A stretch of 64,000 nucleotides of DNA, taken from NCBI RefSeq assembly GCF_001570565.1, contig NZ_BBXE01000017.1:272966-336965 (forward strand). Reading direction: 5' to 3'. The notes beneath the pieces were generated by a model, which worked only from the letters and a program-made list of their open reading frames with translations, was not told the DNA's origin and searched no databases. The position numbers and the translations under genes are program-made. Source of the DNA: Herbidospora yilanensis. GTDB lineage: Bacteria > Actinomycetota > Actinomycetes > Streptosporangiales > Streptosporangiaceae. This document shows positions 52,553-60,156 of this stretch, piece after piece; position 1 is the first letter of the stretch, and each line of letters opens with the position of its first letter.

Positions 52553-53593
52553 ATGGAGACCGACGTGCCGGAGCACGAGGAGCTGGTCCGCGATCTGGCC
52601 GCGCTGCGGGAACGCGGGCTGATCCGCCTCCGGGACGCCGACCTGCCGCATCTCCGCCGGGCCGCCGCCCTGCGCCACCCCGCGACCGGCCACGTCGCCG
52701 CCGTCGAGAGGCTGGTGCGCGACGCGGTCGACCGGCTCGGCGAGGGCAACCTCGGGTCGGCCGCCGCCTACACCTTCGGGCTCGTCCAGGGCACCCGCGA
52801 CTGGACGGCGGCGGCGCGGCGCAGGCGGGCCGCCGACGTCTACCGGCTCAGCGTCGAACGGTTCAGGAAGAACCAGGAGCGCATGCTGCTGGCCCAGGTC
52901 GCCGACCAGATCATCGCGGTCTGCGACGAGGACGGCGAGCACGCGCTCCCCCGGGTCGCCGTCGGGGCCCGGATCCCGGTCGAGTCGGGCGGCGGGCGGG
53001 CGGTGCTCCAGGTGCGGCCGATCGAGCTGATCACCGGGGTCGACGTGCTGGTCAACCCCGAGAACGTCTATCTGGAGATGGCGCGGGTGTTCTCGCCCAG
53101 CGTGTCGGGCGCGATCAGGAAGGCCGGTTCGCGGCGCGGCCCGGCCGGGGAACTGCTCGACGACACGATCCAGCGCGAACTGCACGAGTGGATGGCCAGG
53201 CACCACCGCCCCGGGCTCACCGTCGCCCCGGGCACGGTCGCCCCGACCGGACCGGGCTCGCTGGCGTTCAACGGGGTCCGGCGCATCTACCACGCGGCCG
53301 TGGCGGTGCCCCGGCCCGGCACCCACCACCACGACGTCACCGCACCGACGATCATGCTCGCCGTCCACCGGGTGTTCGCGCTGGCGGAGGAGGAGCGGGT
53401 GGCCCACCGGCTGACGACGATCTGCTTCCCGCTGATCGGCACCGGGAACGGCAACCTGGCCGTGCGGGCCGGGCTGCACTGGTTGTGGTCGGCCGTCTGC
53501 GAGAACCTGGCCCGCAGCCGGGGCTGGGAGGTGCATCTCAGCGTGCCGGAACCGGAGAAGGCCGATGTCGTGTTGCGCCAGTTGTCGCCCTGA
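52553..53593 (+). CDS. Macro-domain protein with actinobacterial helical N-terminal domain
   Basis: The 346-residue protein has two parts. The helical N-terminus (about residues 5-105: LAALRERGLIRLRDADLPHLRRA, then AYTFGLVQGTRDW and YRLSVERFRKNQE) resembles a domain that recurs in actinomycete signalling and conflict proteins. The C-terminal macro domain (about 150-320) has DVLVNPENVYLEMARVFSPSVSGAI, VAPGTVAPTGPGSL and the ribose-binding FPLIGTGNGNLA. Macro domains bind or hydrolyse ADP-ribose and its derivatives. No ADP-ribosyltransferase is adjacent. Its last 56 bases overlap the convergent gene of unknown function. GGAGGGG lies about 12 bases before the ATG. Confidence 0.78.
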   Translation: METDVPEHEELVRDLAALRERGLIRLRDADLPHLRRAAALRHPATGHVAAVERLVRDAVDRLGEGNLGSAAAYTFGLVQGTRDWTAAARRRRAADVYRLSVERFRKNQERMLLAQVADQIIAVCDEDGEHALPRVAVGARIPVESGGGRAVLQVRPIELITGVDVLVNPENVYLEMARVFSPSVSGAIRKAGSRRGPAGELLDDTIQRELHEWMARHHRPGLTVAPGTVAPTGPGSLAFNGVRRIYHAAVAVPRPGTHHHDVTAPTIMLAVHRVFALAEEERVAHRLTTICFPLIGTGNGNLAVRAGLHWLWSAVCENLARSRGWEVHLSVPEPEKADVVLRQLSP

Positions 53594-54488
53594 CCCAGCG
53601 TGCCCGCAGGGGTTCCCGCAGTTCCTCCGGTACGCCCTCCGCCTCGCCCCCCAGCAGCCTGAGCGCCCCCGTGACGTAGACGGCGGCCAGCGTGGGCAGG
53701 CCGCCGAGCTCCGGGTGGTCGGCGATGCGGCCGATGCGTTCCAGCACGCCGTGCTTCAGCACGCGGCGGACCACCGGGTCGGGGGTCTCCGCCAGGGCGA
53801 CCAGTTCGACGGCCATGGCGTAGGTCTCGGCCGCCAGCAGCCCCCGGCCGAACTCGATGTCGTCGCCGCAGGCCGCCAGGTGGTCGAGGTGCGCCCCGTC
53901 GTGCACGCCGCGCCAGACCCGTCTGCGGGGTTCGGGGGCGCGGTGGGTGCCGTCGACCAGGACCGTGATCAGGCCGCGCTGGCCGGGGAGGCGCATCCAG
54001 GTGCGCCAGGCCAGGCCGGCGAACCGGGAGCCGTCGACGACCGTGACGTCGCGGGTGGCGTTGGGGCGGTGGCGCTCGCCCCAGCGGAGATGGTCGCGGA
54101 CCGGCCGCGACCTCCCGTGGCCGTCGGGGATGACGGCGCACCAGGCGGCCAGCCGCCGGCAGGCCTCCCGGGTCTCCTCCCCCGGCGCGGCGACGGGCCC
54201 GGGGTCGGCGGCGTCGGGGTAGCCGCGCGGGACCGGCCCGCACCGGGCCCGCAGGGCGCGCAGCCGGCCGGCCGCCGGGCCGCCGTGGCGGACGCCGGTG
54301 GCCAGGACGACCGTGTCGAGGCCGTCGAAGGCCGCCGGGCCCAGGAGGGCGCACCCGAGGGCGATCTCGGCCCAGCCCCGGACGGTCCACGCGGCGGCCT
54401 CCGCGCCCGACGCCGGGACGTCCCCGGCCGCCACGGCCCGCCCGGCCGCCCAGGCCCACATGGCCGCCTCGTCGCGGGTCAGCGTCAT
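53538..54488 (-). CDS. Unrecognised protein translationally coupled to a TauD-type dioxygenase
   Basis: I do not recognise this 316-residue protein. It has an Arg/Asp/Gly-rich soluble composition, no signal peptide and no membrane helix. A segment GVHDGAHLDHLA followed some 25 residues later by LLAAETYAMAVELVALAE (about residues 210-250) has His and Glu spacing that could bind a metal. WRTWMRLPGQRGLITVLVDGTHRAPEP precedes it. The ATG at 54488 overlaps the dioxygenase stop by four bases, so the two likely work together. The C-terminus overlaps the convergent macro-domain gene by 56 bases, which is long and means the exact end deserves a check. Confidence 0.55.
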   Translation of the reverse strand: MTLTRDEAAMWAWAAGRAVAAGDVPASGAEAAAWTVRGWAEIALGCALLGPAAFDGLDTVVLATGVRHGGPAAGRLRALRARCGPVPRGYPDAADPGPVAAPGEETREACRRLAAWCAVIPDGHGRSRPVRDHLRWGERHRPNATRDVTVVDGSRFAGLAWRTWMRLPGQRGLITVLVDGTHRAPEPRRRVWRGVHDGAHLDHLAACGDDIEFGRGLLAAETYAMAVELVALAETPDPVVRRVLKHGVLERIGRIADHPELGGLPTLAAVYVTGALRLLGGEAEGVPEELREPLRARWVRATTGATRHRPSPVPAR

Positions 54489-55183
54489 CGCGACCACAAC
54501 CGGACGCGCAGCATCAGCCGCCGCGGGTCGCCGAACGCGGTCCGGCCGTGCAGTGTGCGGCGGTTGTCGATCAGCAGCACGTCGCCGGGCGTGAGGCGTA
54601 CCTCCTCCGGATCGGCCCGCGCCAGCACGCCGGTGAACGTCTCGGCGGCGGCCCGCCCCTCCGCCGGGACGAGGTTGTCCGGCCGCCAGCGCACGGTGGC
54701 GCCCCCGAGGTCGCCCGTGAGATCGCCCGTGAGGACCGGCAGGGGCGGCGCGGCCCGCCCTCCGGCGAACACGGCCGGCGTGGTCCACGACCACTGCGGC
54801 CGACGCAGGGCGGCCTCGGCCCGCGCCCCGTCCGGGCGGGCGCGCAGCGCGGCGAGGGCCCGCCGCGCGGGCAGCAGCAGCGAGTGGCCGCCGTCGGCGG
54901 CCGGGCGGACCGCGAACAGGCAGACCAGGTCCTCGGGATCGGGGTGGTACTGGGCGTCGGTGTGCAGCGGAACGGGTCCACTGCGCTGGGAGAACGTGCC
55001 GCCGAGTGGCCGCGGCCTGACCTCCCAGACGGGACGGCCGCCGTCGCGGGCCGAGGGACGGCCGAACCGGGCGGCGAAGCGGAGCGCCTGGGCGTGGGTG
55101 GGCACGTCCCAGGCGCCCCGCAGGACCACCCATCCCCGCGTGGCCAGCCCGTCCTCCGCGTGGGTCTTTTCGGTCGGCCGCAT
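54485..55183 (-). CDS. TauD/TfdA-like Fe(II)/2-oxoglutarate dioxygenase
   Basis: The 232-residue protein has the iron-binding facial triad of the clavaminate-synthase/TauD superfamily: His-x-Asp in PLHTDAQYH (about residues 73-81) and the distal His in DNRRTLHGRTAF (about residue 213). A following Arg in RLMLRVRLW would bind 2-oxoglutarate. The N-terminal GLATRGWVVLRGAW is typical of the family. It hydroxylates or desaturates a small molecule; no substrate is evident. It is first in a two-gene operon with the unrecognised protein and is divergent from a TetR-TPR regulator whose operator-like palindrome lies in the gap. Confidence 0.85.
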   Translation of the reverse strand: MRPTEKTHAEDGLATRGWVVLRGAWDVPTHAQALRFAARFGRPSARDGGRPVWEVRPRPLGGTFSQRSGPVPLHTDAQYHPDPEDLVCLFAVRPAADGGHSLLLPARRALAALRARPDGARAEAALRRPQWSWTTPAVFAGGRAAPPLPVLTGDLTGDLGGATVRWRPDNLVPAEGRAAAETFTGVLARADPEEVRLTPGDVLLIDNRRTLHGRTAFGDPRRLMLRVRLWSR

Positions 55184-55306
55184 CGCACGCCTCCTGGTCC
55201 GCCGGTGAGTGGTGCCTCCAGAGAAGCGGCATCCTTGGTGCGGTGGCCGGTCGCGAGGCGGGCGAGGTCAGGGCGTTTACGGGTCGACCCTTGCGAGAGT
55301 CAGCTC

Positions 55307-55339
55307 ATCTCACTAAGGTTCGCCCAACCTTAGTGAGAT
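55307..55339. promoter_or_regulatory. Perfect 14-bp inverted repeat, likely operator
   Basis: Arms ATCTCACTAAGGTT (55307-55320) and AACCTTAGTGAGAT (55326-55339) are exact reverse complements around CGCCC. The element ends 14 bases before the ATG of the TetR-TPR gene and about 125 bases from the divergent dioxygenase start. Its core, TAAGGTT-N5-AACCTTA, resembles the actinobacterial iron box TTAGGTT-N5-AACCTAA except at one position per arm. It is thus either the regulator's own operator or a DmdR/IdeR-type iron box. Confidence 0.7.
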
Positions 55340-55352
55340 ATATTCACGAGTA

Positions 55353-57461
55353 ATGAGCTCATATAGGGGGAACCAAGCGGTGCTAGCCCAGGAGCGAAGG
55401 CTTGCCGCGATCGCCGCGGCGTCCGCCGCCGCCTTCCGGCACAGCGACTACCACCAGGTACGCGCGGAGGACGTCGCCGAGCGGGTCCGGCTGCCCCGGG
55501 GCGGCGAGAAGGACACCGGCCGGTCCGCCGTGTGGCTCTACAACGAGGTCCGCAGCCGCCGCGTCCTGGTCGCGCTCGCCGCCAAACACGCCTTCGACGA
55601 GTTCACCGGCGGCGAGAGCGCCCCCGAGCCGGTCACCTCGATGCTCGGCGCGGCCGAGTCGGTGGCCGCCGCGCTGCGCCGCATCGCCCGCTTCCACCAG
55701 GTCGAACGTTTCCTGCTCGCCCAGGTGAGACTGGGCATCGGCGACATCTCGACCTCCGAGAAGCGCCCCTCGGCCGCCCAGACCCCGCCCGTCTGGCTCA
55801 CCGGCACCTACGGCTCTGCCGCCGCCGCGGGCTGGGAGGGGCGGGTGACGGCGTACGCCGAATATCTGGCCCCCCGCCTCGACCAGGCCGCCCGCGCGGT
55901 CGCCGTCCCGCCCGAGAACTGGGCGAAGAGCAGCGCCGAGCGCCTGTCCGAGCTGGCCTTCCGCGCCATGTCCGACGACGCCGACGCCCCCGCCGACCGT
56001 CAGGCCGAGGGCCTGGCGGCCTACTGGCTGGCCCGCGACCTGATCCCGCTCACGGGCGAGTGGGCCGACCGCCTCCACGCCGCCGAACGCACCGCCGAAC
56101 TGGTCGAGAAGATCGGCCCCAACGGCCGTTCGCGCGCGAACGCGCTGGTCGTGGTCTTCCAGGTGCTGCTCGACAGCAGCCCGCTGCTGGCCCGCGCCGC
56201 CGAGGTCGGCGCCGACCTGATCCCGCTGCTGACCGGCTCCCCCGCCGACGCCGTGACCCTGTGCGACGTGACGTCGCGGCGCGGCCTGGCCCTGCTGCGG
56301 CTGGGCGACACCGCCGCCGCCCGGGGCTGCTTCGAGGAGTCGCGGCGGATCGCCGAGAAGCTGCCCGACTCGGCCGACCCGGCGGCGCTGATCGCCCGCG
56401 CCGAACACAACCTGGCCGAGCTCCTCGTCGACGAGGGGCAGGCCGGGAGGGGCCGCGCGATCCTCGCCGACGTGGCCGCACGCCGCGGCGCCGGGGTGCC
56501 GACGACCGGAGCCGGCCCGGCCTGGCGCCGCCACACCCTGACCAGGCAGGCCCTGGCCCGCGCCACCACGCGGGCGGGCCGGGTCGTCGAGGGCGTCAGC
56601 CTGGCCGAGGCCACCCTGGCCGACCGCGAAGACCGCCTCGGCCAGGACAACGTGAACACCGCCTCGGCCCGCGTCACCCTCGCCGAGGCCCTGCTGGCCG
56701 CCGCCCACCCCGCCCAGGCCCGCCACCACCTGACCGAGGCCATGCGCCTGCGCTCCCTCTACCTCCCGGGCGAGGGCTACTGGCCCCAGTACGACCTGGT
56801 CCGCCTCGCCGAGATCGAACTGCACGCCGGTTTCCCCGCCCAGACCGTCCGCCTCCTCGACGACGCGACCGTGACCACGACGTGGTTCGCCGACCGCGTC
56901 TCCCCCCGCCTGCACGAGGAGGCCGTGCTGATCCGCTCGCTCGGCCTGATCGCCTCCGGCGAGGCGCAGACGGCCCTGTCCGACCTGGCCGAACTCCCCC
57001 AGACCAGGGCGGTGCTCCGCGCCCAGGCCACGGGCCGCCTGACCGTCGGCGACCCGGCGTCGGCCGCCCGCGTCCTCGACGCCCTGGGCCCCGACGACTC
57101 CGCTCCCGAACAGGCCGAGACCCTGCTGATCCGCGCCCGCGTGGCCGCCGCCCTGGGCCGCGAGCCCGCCGCCGAGGAGGCCTGCCAGGCGGTCCTGGCG
57201 CTGGCGGGCGACCAGATCGACGCCACCCACCCAACGGTGCTTGGCGCCCGCCTGGGCCTCGCCCTGCAACGCGTCCGCTCCGACCGGGCCGCGGAGGTGG
57301 GCGACCTGCTCGCTCCACTGCTCGACCGCCGGGCGCTGGCCCACGGGAAACCGGCGCTGGGAGACGGGCATCCGCTGCTGGCAGAGGCCATGGCCCTGGC
57401 CGCGCGGGCGGGGTCGCCGCCGGCGCGGGCGCCGGAGGACCAACTGTGGGAGAACTTCTAG
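55353..57461 (+). CDS. TetR-type HTH fused to tetratricopeptide repeats, putative regulator
   Basis: The 702-residue protein begins with a segment resembling a TetR DNA-binding domain (RRLAAIAAASAAAFRHSDYHQVRAEDVAERVRLPRG, then SAVWLYNEVRSRRVLVALAAKHAF, about residues 14-85). The loop before the recognition region is longer than usual. After a TetR-like helical middle, residues about 270-680 are a chain of tetratricopeptide-like helix pairs (for example RGLALLRLGDTAAARGCFEESRRIAEKL). Unlike SARP/LuxR-TPR regulators it has no NB-ARC NTPase. It probably binds a protein or peptide partner through the TPRs. The palindrome just upstream suggests autoregulation. It is divergent from a TauD dioxygenase operon. 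Confidence 0.7.
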   Translation: MSSYRGNQAVLAQERRLAAIAAASAAAFRHSDYHQVRAEDVAERVRLPRGGEKDTGRSAVWLYNEVRSRRVLVALAAKHAFDEFTGGESAPEPVTSMLGAAESVAAALRRIARFHQVERFLLAQVRLGIGDISTSEKRPSAAQTPPVWLTGTYGSAAAAGWEGRVTAYAEYLAPRLDQAARAVAVPPENWAKSSAERLSELAFRAMSDDADAPADRQAEGLAAYWLARDLIPLTGEWADRLHAAERTAELVEKIGPNGRSRANALVVVFQVLLDSSPLLARAAEVGADLIPLLTGSPADAVTLCDVTSRRGLALLRLGDTAAARGCFEESRRIAEKLPDSADPAALIARAEHNLAELLVDEGQAGRGRAILADVAARRGAGVPTTGAGPAWRRHTLTRQALARATTRAGRVVEGVSLAEATLADREDRLGQDNVNTASARVTLAEALLAAAHPAQARHHLTEAMRLRSLYLPGEGYWPQYDLVRLAEIELHAGFPAQTVRLLDDATVTTTWFADRVSPRLHEEAVLIRSLGLIASGEAQTALSDLAELPQTRAVLRAQATGRLTVGDPASAARVLDALGPDDSAPEQAETLLIRARVAAALGREPAAEEACQAVLALAGDQIDATHPTVLGARLGLALQRVRSDRAAEVGDLLAPLLDRRALAHGKPALGDGHPLLAEAMALAARAGSPPARAPEDQLWENF

Positions 57462-57483
57462 TTTCGCTGGGTATGAGCGGGTT

Positions 57484-57499
57484 CTTTACTTGAGTAAAG
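57484..57499. promoter_or_regulatory. Short perfect palindrome CTTTACTTGAGTAAAG
   Basis: Seven-base arms (CTTTACT and AGTAAAG) flank two bases, 23 bases after the TetR-TPR stop and about 220 bases before the FetB-like gene. The two-base loop is too small for a stable hairpin, so a protein-binding site is more likely than a terminator. It is markedly AT-rich for this region. The remaining sequence to 57719 shows no gene. Confidence 0.45.
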
Positions 57500-57719
57500 T
57501 CACGGCGTCGGCGCTTCCAGAAGCGCGGCGAGTCGCGGCCATTGCTCCCCCAGACGTGGTGAATCGCGGCGCATTCATGCCGGTTCGGGCCGGAGCCCCA
57601 TCGGCCCCACCGACGGTGACCACCCGACCCCACCCCGCGCATCGTGGCACGGCACCTGGCCGACCGTTCTGGTCGCAAAACGGTTCATAACTCGCATAGG
57701 TGTCCGAAATACTGCGGGA

Positions 57720-58457
57720 GTGCACACCTCCTCTTCCCTGATCTCGCTGACCCCGGCGCTCCCGATCGCCCTGGCTCTGATGGTCGCGGGCGGGGCCGTG
57801 GCGGCGGCCGTGGGAGGCCTGGGGCAGGGATGGGCGGTGGTGCGGGCCTGCGGGCGGGCGGTGGTGCAGCTCGGGGTGGTGTCGCTGGTCATCGCCTGGG
57901 TGGTCGCGAACGGGTTCGCCGCTGCCGGGTTCATCCTGCTCATGTACGTCTTCGCCACGCACACCGCCGCCCGCAGGATCGGCACCTACTGGGCGGCGCT
58001 GCCGATCGCGGCGGGCAGCGCCCCGATTCTCGGGATCCTCACCGCCACCGGGGTGGTCTCGCTCGACGGGATCGTGATCATCCCGGTCGCGGGGATCGTG
58101 TTCGGCGGCTGCCTGATCGCCACCAGCCTGGCCGGGCGGCGGGCCGCCGACGAGCTGACGACCCGCCGCGGCGAGGTGGAGGCGGCCATGGCGCTGGGCT
58201 TCACGCCCCGCGAGGCCCGGCTGGAGATCTGCCGCCCCGCCGCCGCCCAGGCCCTGGTGCCGGCCCTCGACCAGACCCGGACGGTCGGGCTGGTCACCCT
58301 TCCGGGCGCGTTCGTCGGCATGCTGCTCGGCGGGGCCGGGCCGATCGAGGCGGGGATCGTGCAGGTGGTCGTCCTCGTGGCGCTGCTGTCGGCGGAGGCC
58401 TTCGCCGTCGTGCTGACCGTCGAACTGGCCGCCAGAGGACGGCTGATCAGGCCGTAA
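57720..58457 (+). CDS. FetB/UPF0014-family ABC transporter permease
   Basis: The 245-residue membrane protein (about six to seven helices) matches the YbbM/FetB family: ACGRAVVQLGVVSLVIAWV, MYVFATHTAARRIGTYW, IIPVAGIVFGGCLIATSLA, EVEAAMALGFTPREARLEICRPA (a cytoplasmic coupling loop) and QTRTVGLVTLPGAFVGMLLGGAGPIEAG. In E. coli FetB works with the ATPase FetA in iron efflux and peroxide resistance. No ATPase gene is adjacent. The start is GTG at 57720, with GGGAG abutting it; a Met 20 codons in would cut the first helix. An operator-like palindrome lies upstream. Confidence 0.85.
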   Translation: MHTSSSLISLTPALPIALALMVAGGAVAAAVGGLGQGWAVVRACGRAVVQLGVVSLVIAWVVANGFAAAGFILLMYVFATHTAARRIGTYWAALPIAAGSAPILGILTATGVVSLDGIVIIPVAGIVFGGCLIATSLAGRRAADELTTRRGEVEAAMALGFTPREARLEICRPAAAQALVPALDQTRTVGLVTLPGAFVGMLLGGAGPIEAGIVQVVVLVALLSAEAFAVVLTVELAARGRLIRP

Positions 58458-58540
58458 ATTTCTCCCCCATATCGTGATATGTCCCGAATTCGGGATCTTC
58501 GGAGCGGGCACGCCCAACCCGAACCGAAGGGGGTACGCAA

Positions 58541-58846
58541 GTGATCAAGAAGCTGCACCGTATGGGTCTCAGGTCCAGTCACATGTACACCGCCGCCATG
58601 GCGTCGGTCGGCCTGTCCTTCTGCACCTGGATGATCTCCAGGCAGGTGGAGCACGCCGGTCTCGACCGGGCCGACCGCTGGGGGATCTTCATCGGCCAGT
58701 GGGCGCCCACGCTCATGGCCATGGGCGTGGCGCTCCGCATCGAGGAGACCCACATGACCGACGACGAAATGCGGAAGATGGACTCCGACATGGAGATGGG
58801 CTCCCGCACCTCGGGCAGCTCCCGGGTCCACGCACCCGCCAGGTAG
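58541..58846 (+). CDS. Small membrane protein of unknown function
   Basis: The 101-residue protein (GTG start, GAAGGGGGT seven bases upstream) has two hydrophobic segments. The first is MYTAAMASVGLSFCTWMIS (about residues 15-33), the second WGIFIGQWAPTLMAMGVALRI (about residues 47-67). A charged, Met/Asp/Glu-rich C-terminus includes MTDDEMRKMDSDMEMG. I recognise no family beyond a common actinomycete small membrane protein pattern. A hairpin terminator 14 bases after the stop confirms a single-gene unit end. Confidence 0.7.
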   Translation: MIKKLHRMGLRSSHMYTAAMASVGLSFCTWMISRQVEHAGLDRADRWGIFIGQWAPTLMAMGVALRIEETHMTDDEMRKMDSDMEMGSRTSGSSRVHAPAR

Positions 58847-58859
58847 GAGACCACTGGGA

Positions 58860-58888
58860 CCGCCCCGGCACGCATCCGACCGGGGCGG
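58860..58888 (+). terminator. Hairpin terminator after the small membrane protein gene
   Basis: CCGCCCCGG (58860-58868) pairs perfectly with CCGGGGCGG (58880-58888) around an 11-base loop, 14 bases after the stop codon. The stem is pure GC and lacks a T-run, like other terminators in this window. Confidence 0.7.
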
Positions 58889-58915
58889 CTCCAGACCCGC
58901 GACGTCCTCGACCCA

Positions 58916-58983
58916 CGACGTTCCCGGCCACCCGACGTTCCCGGCCACCCGACGTTCCCGGCCACCCGACGTTCCCGGCCAGC
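58916..58983. repeat. Four tandem copies of a 17-bp unit
   Basis: CGACGTTCCCGGCCACC repeats head to tail at 58916, 58933, 58950 and 58967, the last copy changing in its final two bases. It lies between a terminator and the 3' end of the convergent adenylate cyclase gene. The 17-base period excludes a coding repeat. Slippage, a cluster of protein sites or an RNA stability element are possible. Confidence 0.8.
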
Positions 58984-59087
58984 GAGAGCTCAAGCCTGCC
59001 CGCCGTTTTGAACCGCCCGGCTTCGGATGCCGGTCAGCGGCAAGGTAATCCGGGCTCCTCGGCGCCGAGAGGGCTCGCCCCTGCGCG

Positions 59088-60050
59088 TCAGGCCCTCGAC
59101 ACCAGGTAGGGCACCAGTTCGCCCACGCCCCTGACCACCTGGAGGTTCTCCGCCCGCAGCCCGAAGCGCGGATGGTCCTCCAGTTCCGCCGCTATCGCCG
59201 GATCGGCCAGCACCCCGCCCGCCGGGGCCAGGGAGGTCAGCCGCGACGCCAGGTTCACGGTGGTGCCGAAGACGTCGCCCATACGGCCGATCACCGGGCC
59301 GATCGCCAGGCCGACCCGCAGTTGGGGCATGCCCTTGACGCGGGCGTGCGCGCCGACCAGCGAGAGGGCGATGTCGGCGGCGTGGGCGGCCGTGTCGCTC
59401 ACCCACAGGACCGAGTCGCCCAGGGTCTTGATCATCCGGCCGCCCGAGGAGGCCACGATGTCGGCCGAGCGGCTTTCGAAGCGTTCGACCAGGCGGGCCA
59501 GCTCCGTCTCGGAGATCTGGCGGCTCAGCCGGGTGAAGCCCACCAGGTCGGCGAAGCCGACGGCCAGGCGGGCCGAGGCGGTCTCCTGGTCGACGATGCG
59601 GCCGGCGGAGGCGGCGAGGTGGCGGCGCCAGGCGTACACGAGAAGGCGTTCCAGGTCGGGGACGACGCGGTCGGCGCGGCGCTGCCACGCGTGGCTGCGC
59701 CGGGACAGCGGGACCCCGGCCAGGTCGAGGGTCTCGGCGCCGAGTTCGGCCTGCGACTCGGCGAGGCGGGCGGAGGCGCGGCCGAGGGAGCGGGCCATCA
59801 GCATGATGTGCTCGTCGTCGTAGGTGCCGTCGGCGAGCAGGCCCATGAGGGTCTTCAGCGCCTCGACGTCGGCGTCGGTGAACTCGATCGCGTCGTCGGC
59901 GACGTTGGCGAAGCCGAGGGCGCGCCAGAAGCGGCGGGCCCGGTGGAAGGGCACGCCCGCCAGTTCGGCGACCTGGTGACTGGTATAGCGGCGCTGCTGG
60001 CGGAGGAAGGCCTCCGTGAGCCCGTCGACTCGCGGGTCGTCAATCATCAT
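59088..60050 (-). CDS. Class III adenylate/guanylate cyclase with N-terminal regulatory domain
   Basis: The protein (320 residues from the ATG at 60050; a second ATG at 60047) has an N-terminal helical domain (RYTSHQVAELAGVPFHRARRFWRALGF, about residues 22-48, MerR-like). This resembles the adenylate cyclase regulatory domain of actinobacterial Rv1264-type enzymes. The catalytic domain (about residues 165-300) has the first metal Asp in GFADLVGFTRLS, Lys and second Asp in MIKTLGDSVLW, and transition-state Asn/Arg in FGTTVNLASRL. All key residues for cAMP synthesis are present. No membrane helix is seen. The frame opens further upstream to a TTG at 60152, without support. Confidence 0.88.
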   Translation of the reverse strand: MMIDDPRVDGLTEAFLRQQRRYTSHQVAELAGVPFHRARRFWRALGFANVADDAIEFTDADVEALKTLMGLLADGTYDDEHIMLMARSLGRASARLAESQAELGAETLDLAGVPLSRRSHAWQRRADRVVPDLERLLVYAWRRHLAASAGRIVDQETASARLAVGFADLVGFTRLSRQISETELARLVERFESRSADIVASSGGRMIKTLGDSVLWVSDTAAHAADIALSLVGAHARVKGMPQLRVGLAIGPVIGRMGDVFGTTVNLASRLTSLAPAGGVLADPAIAAELEDHPRFGLRAENLQVVRGVGELVPYLVSRA

Positions 60051-60156
60051 GCGGAAACCGTTCTGCGACCCATTCCGGAGAACGCACGATACCCGCGCTT
60101 TCAGTGGGGGAAAAGTCTTGCCACCAGCCACTTTATCCGGCAATTTCCCCAAACGC

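Noticed and set aside
58916..58983. CRISPR-like array
   Set aside because: The 17-bp units are directly adjacent without spacers and there are no cas genes.
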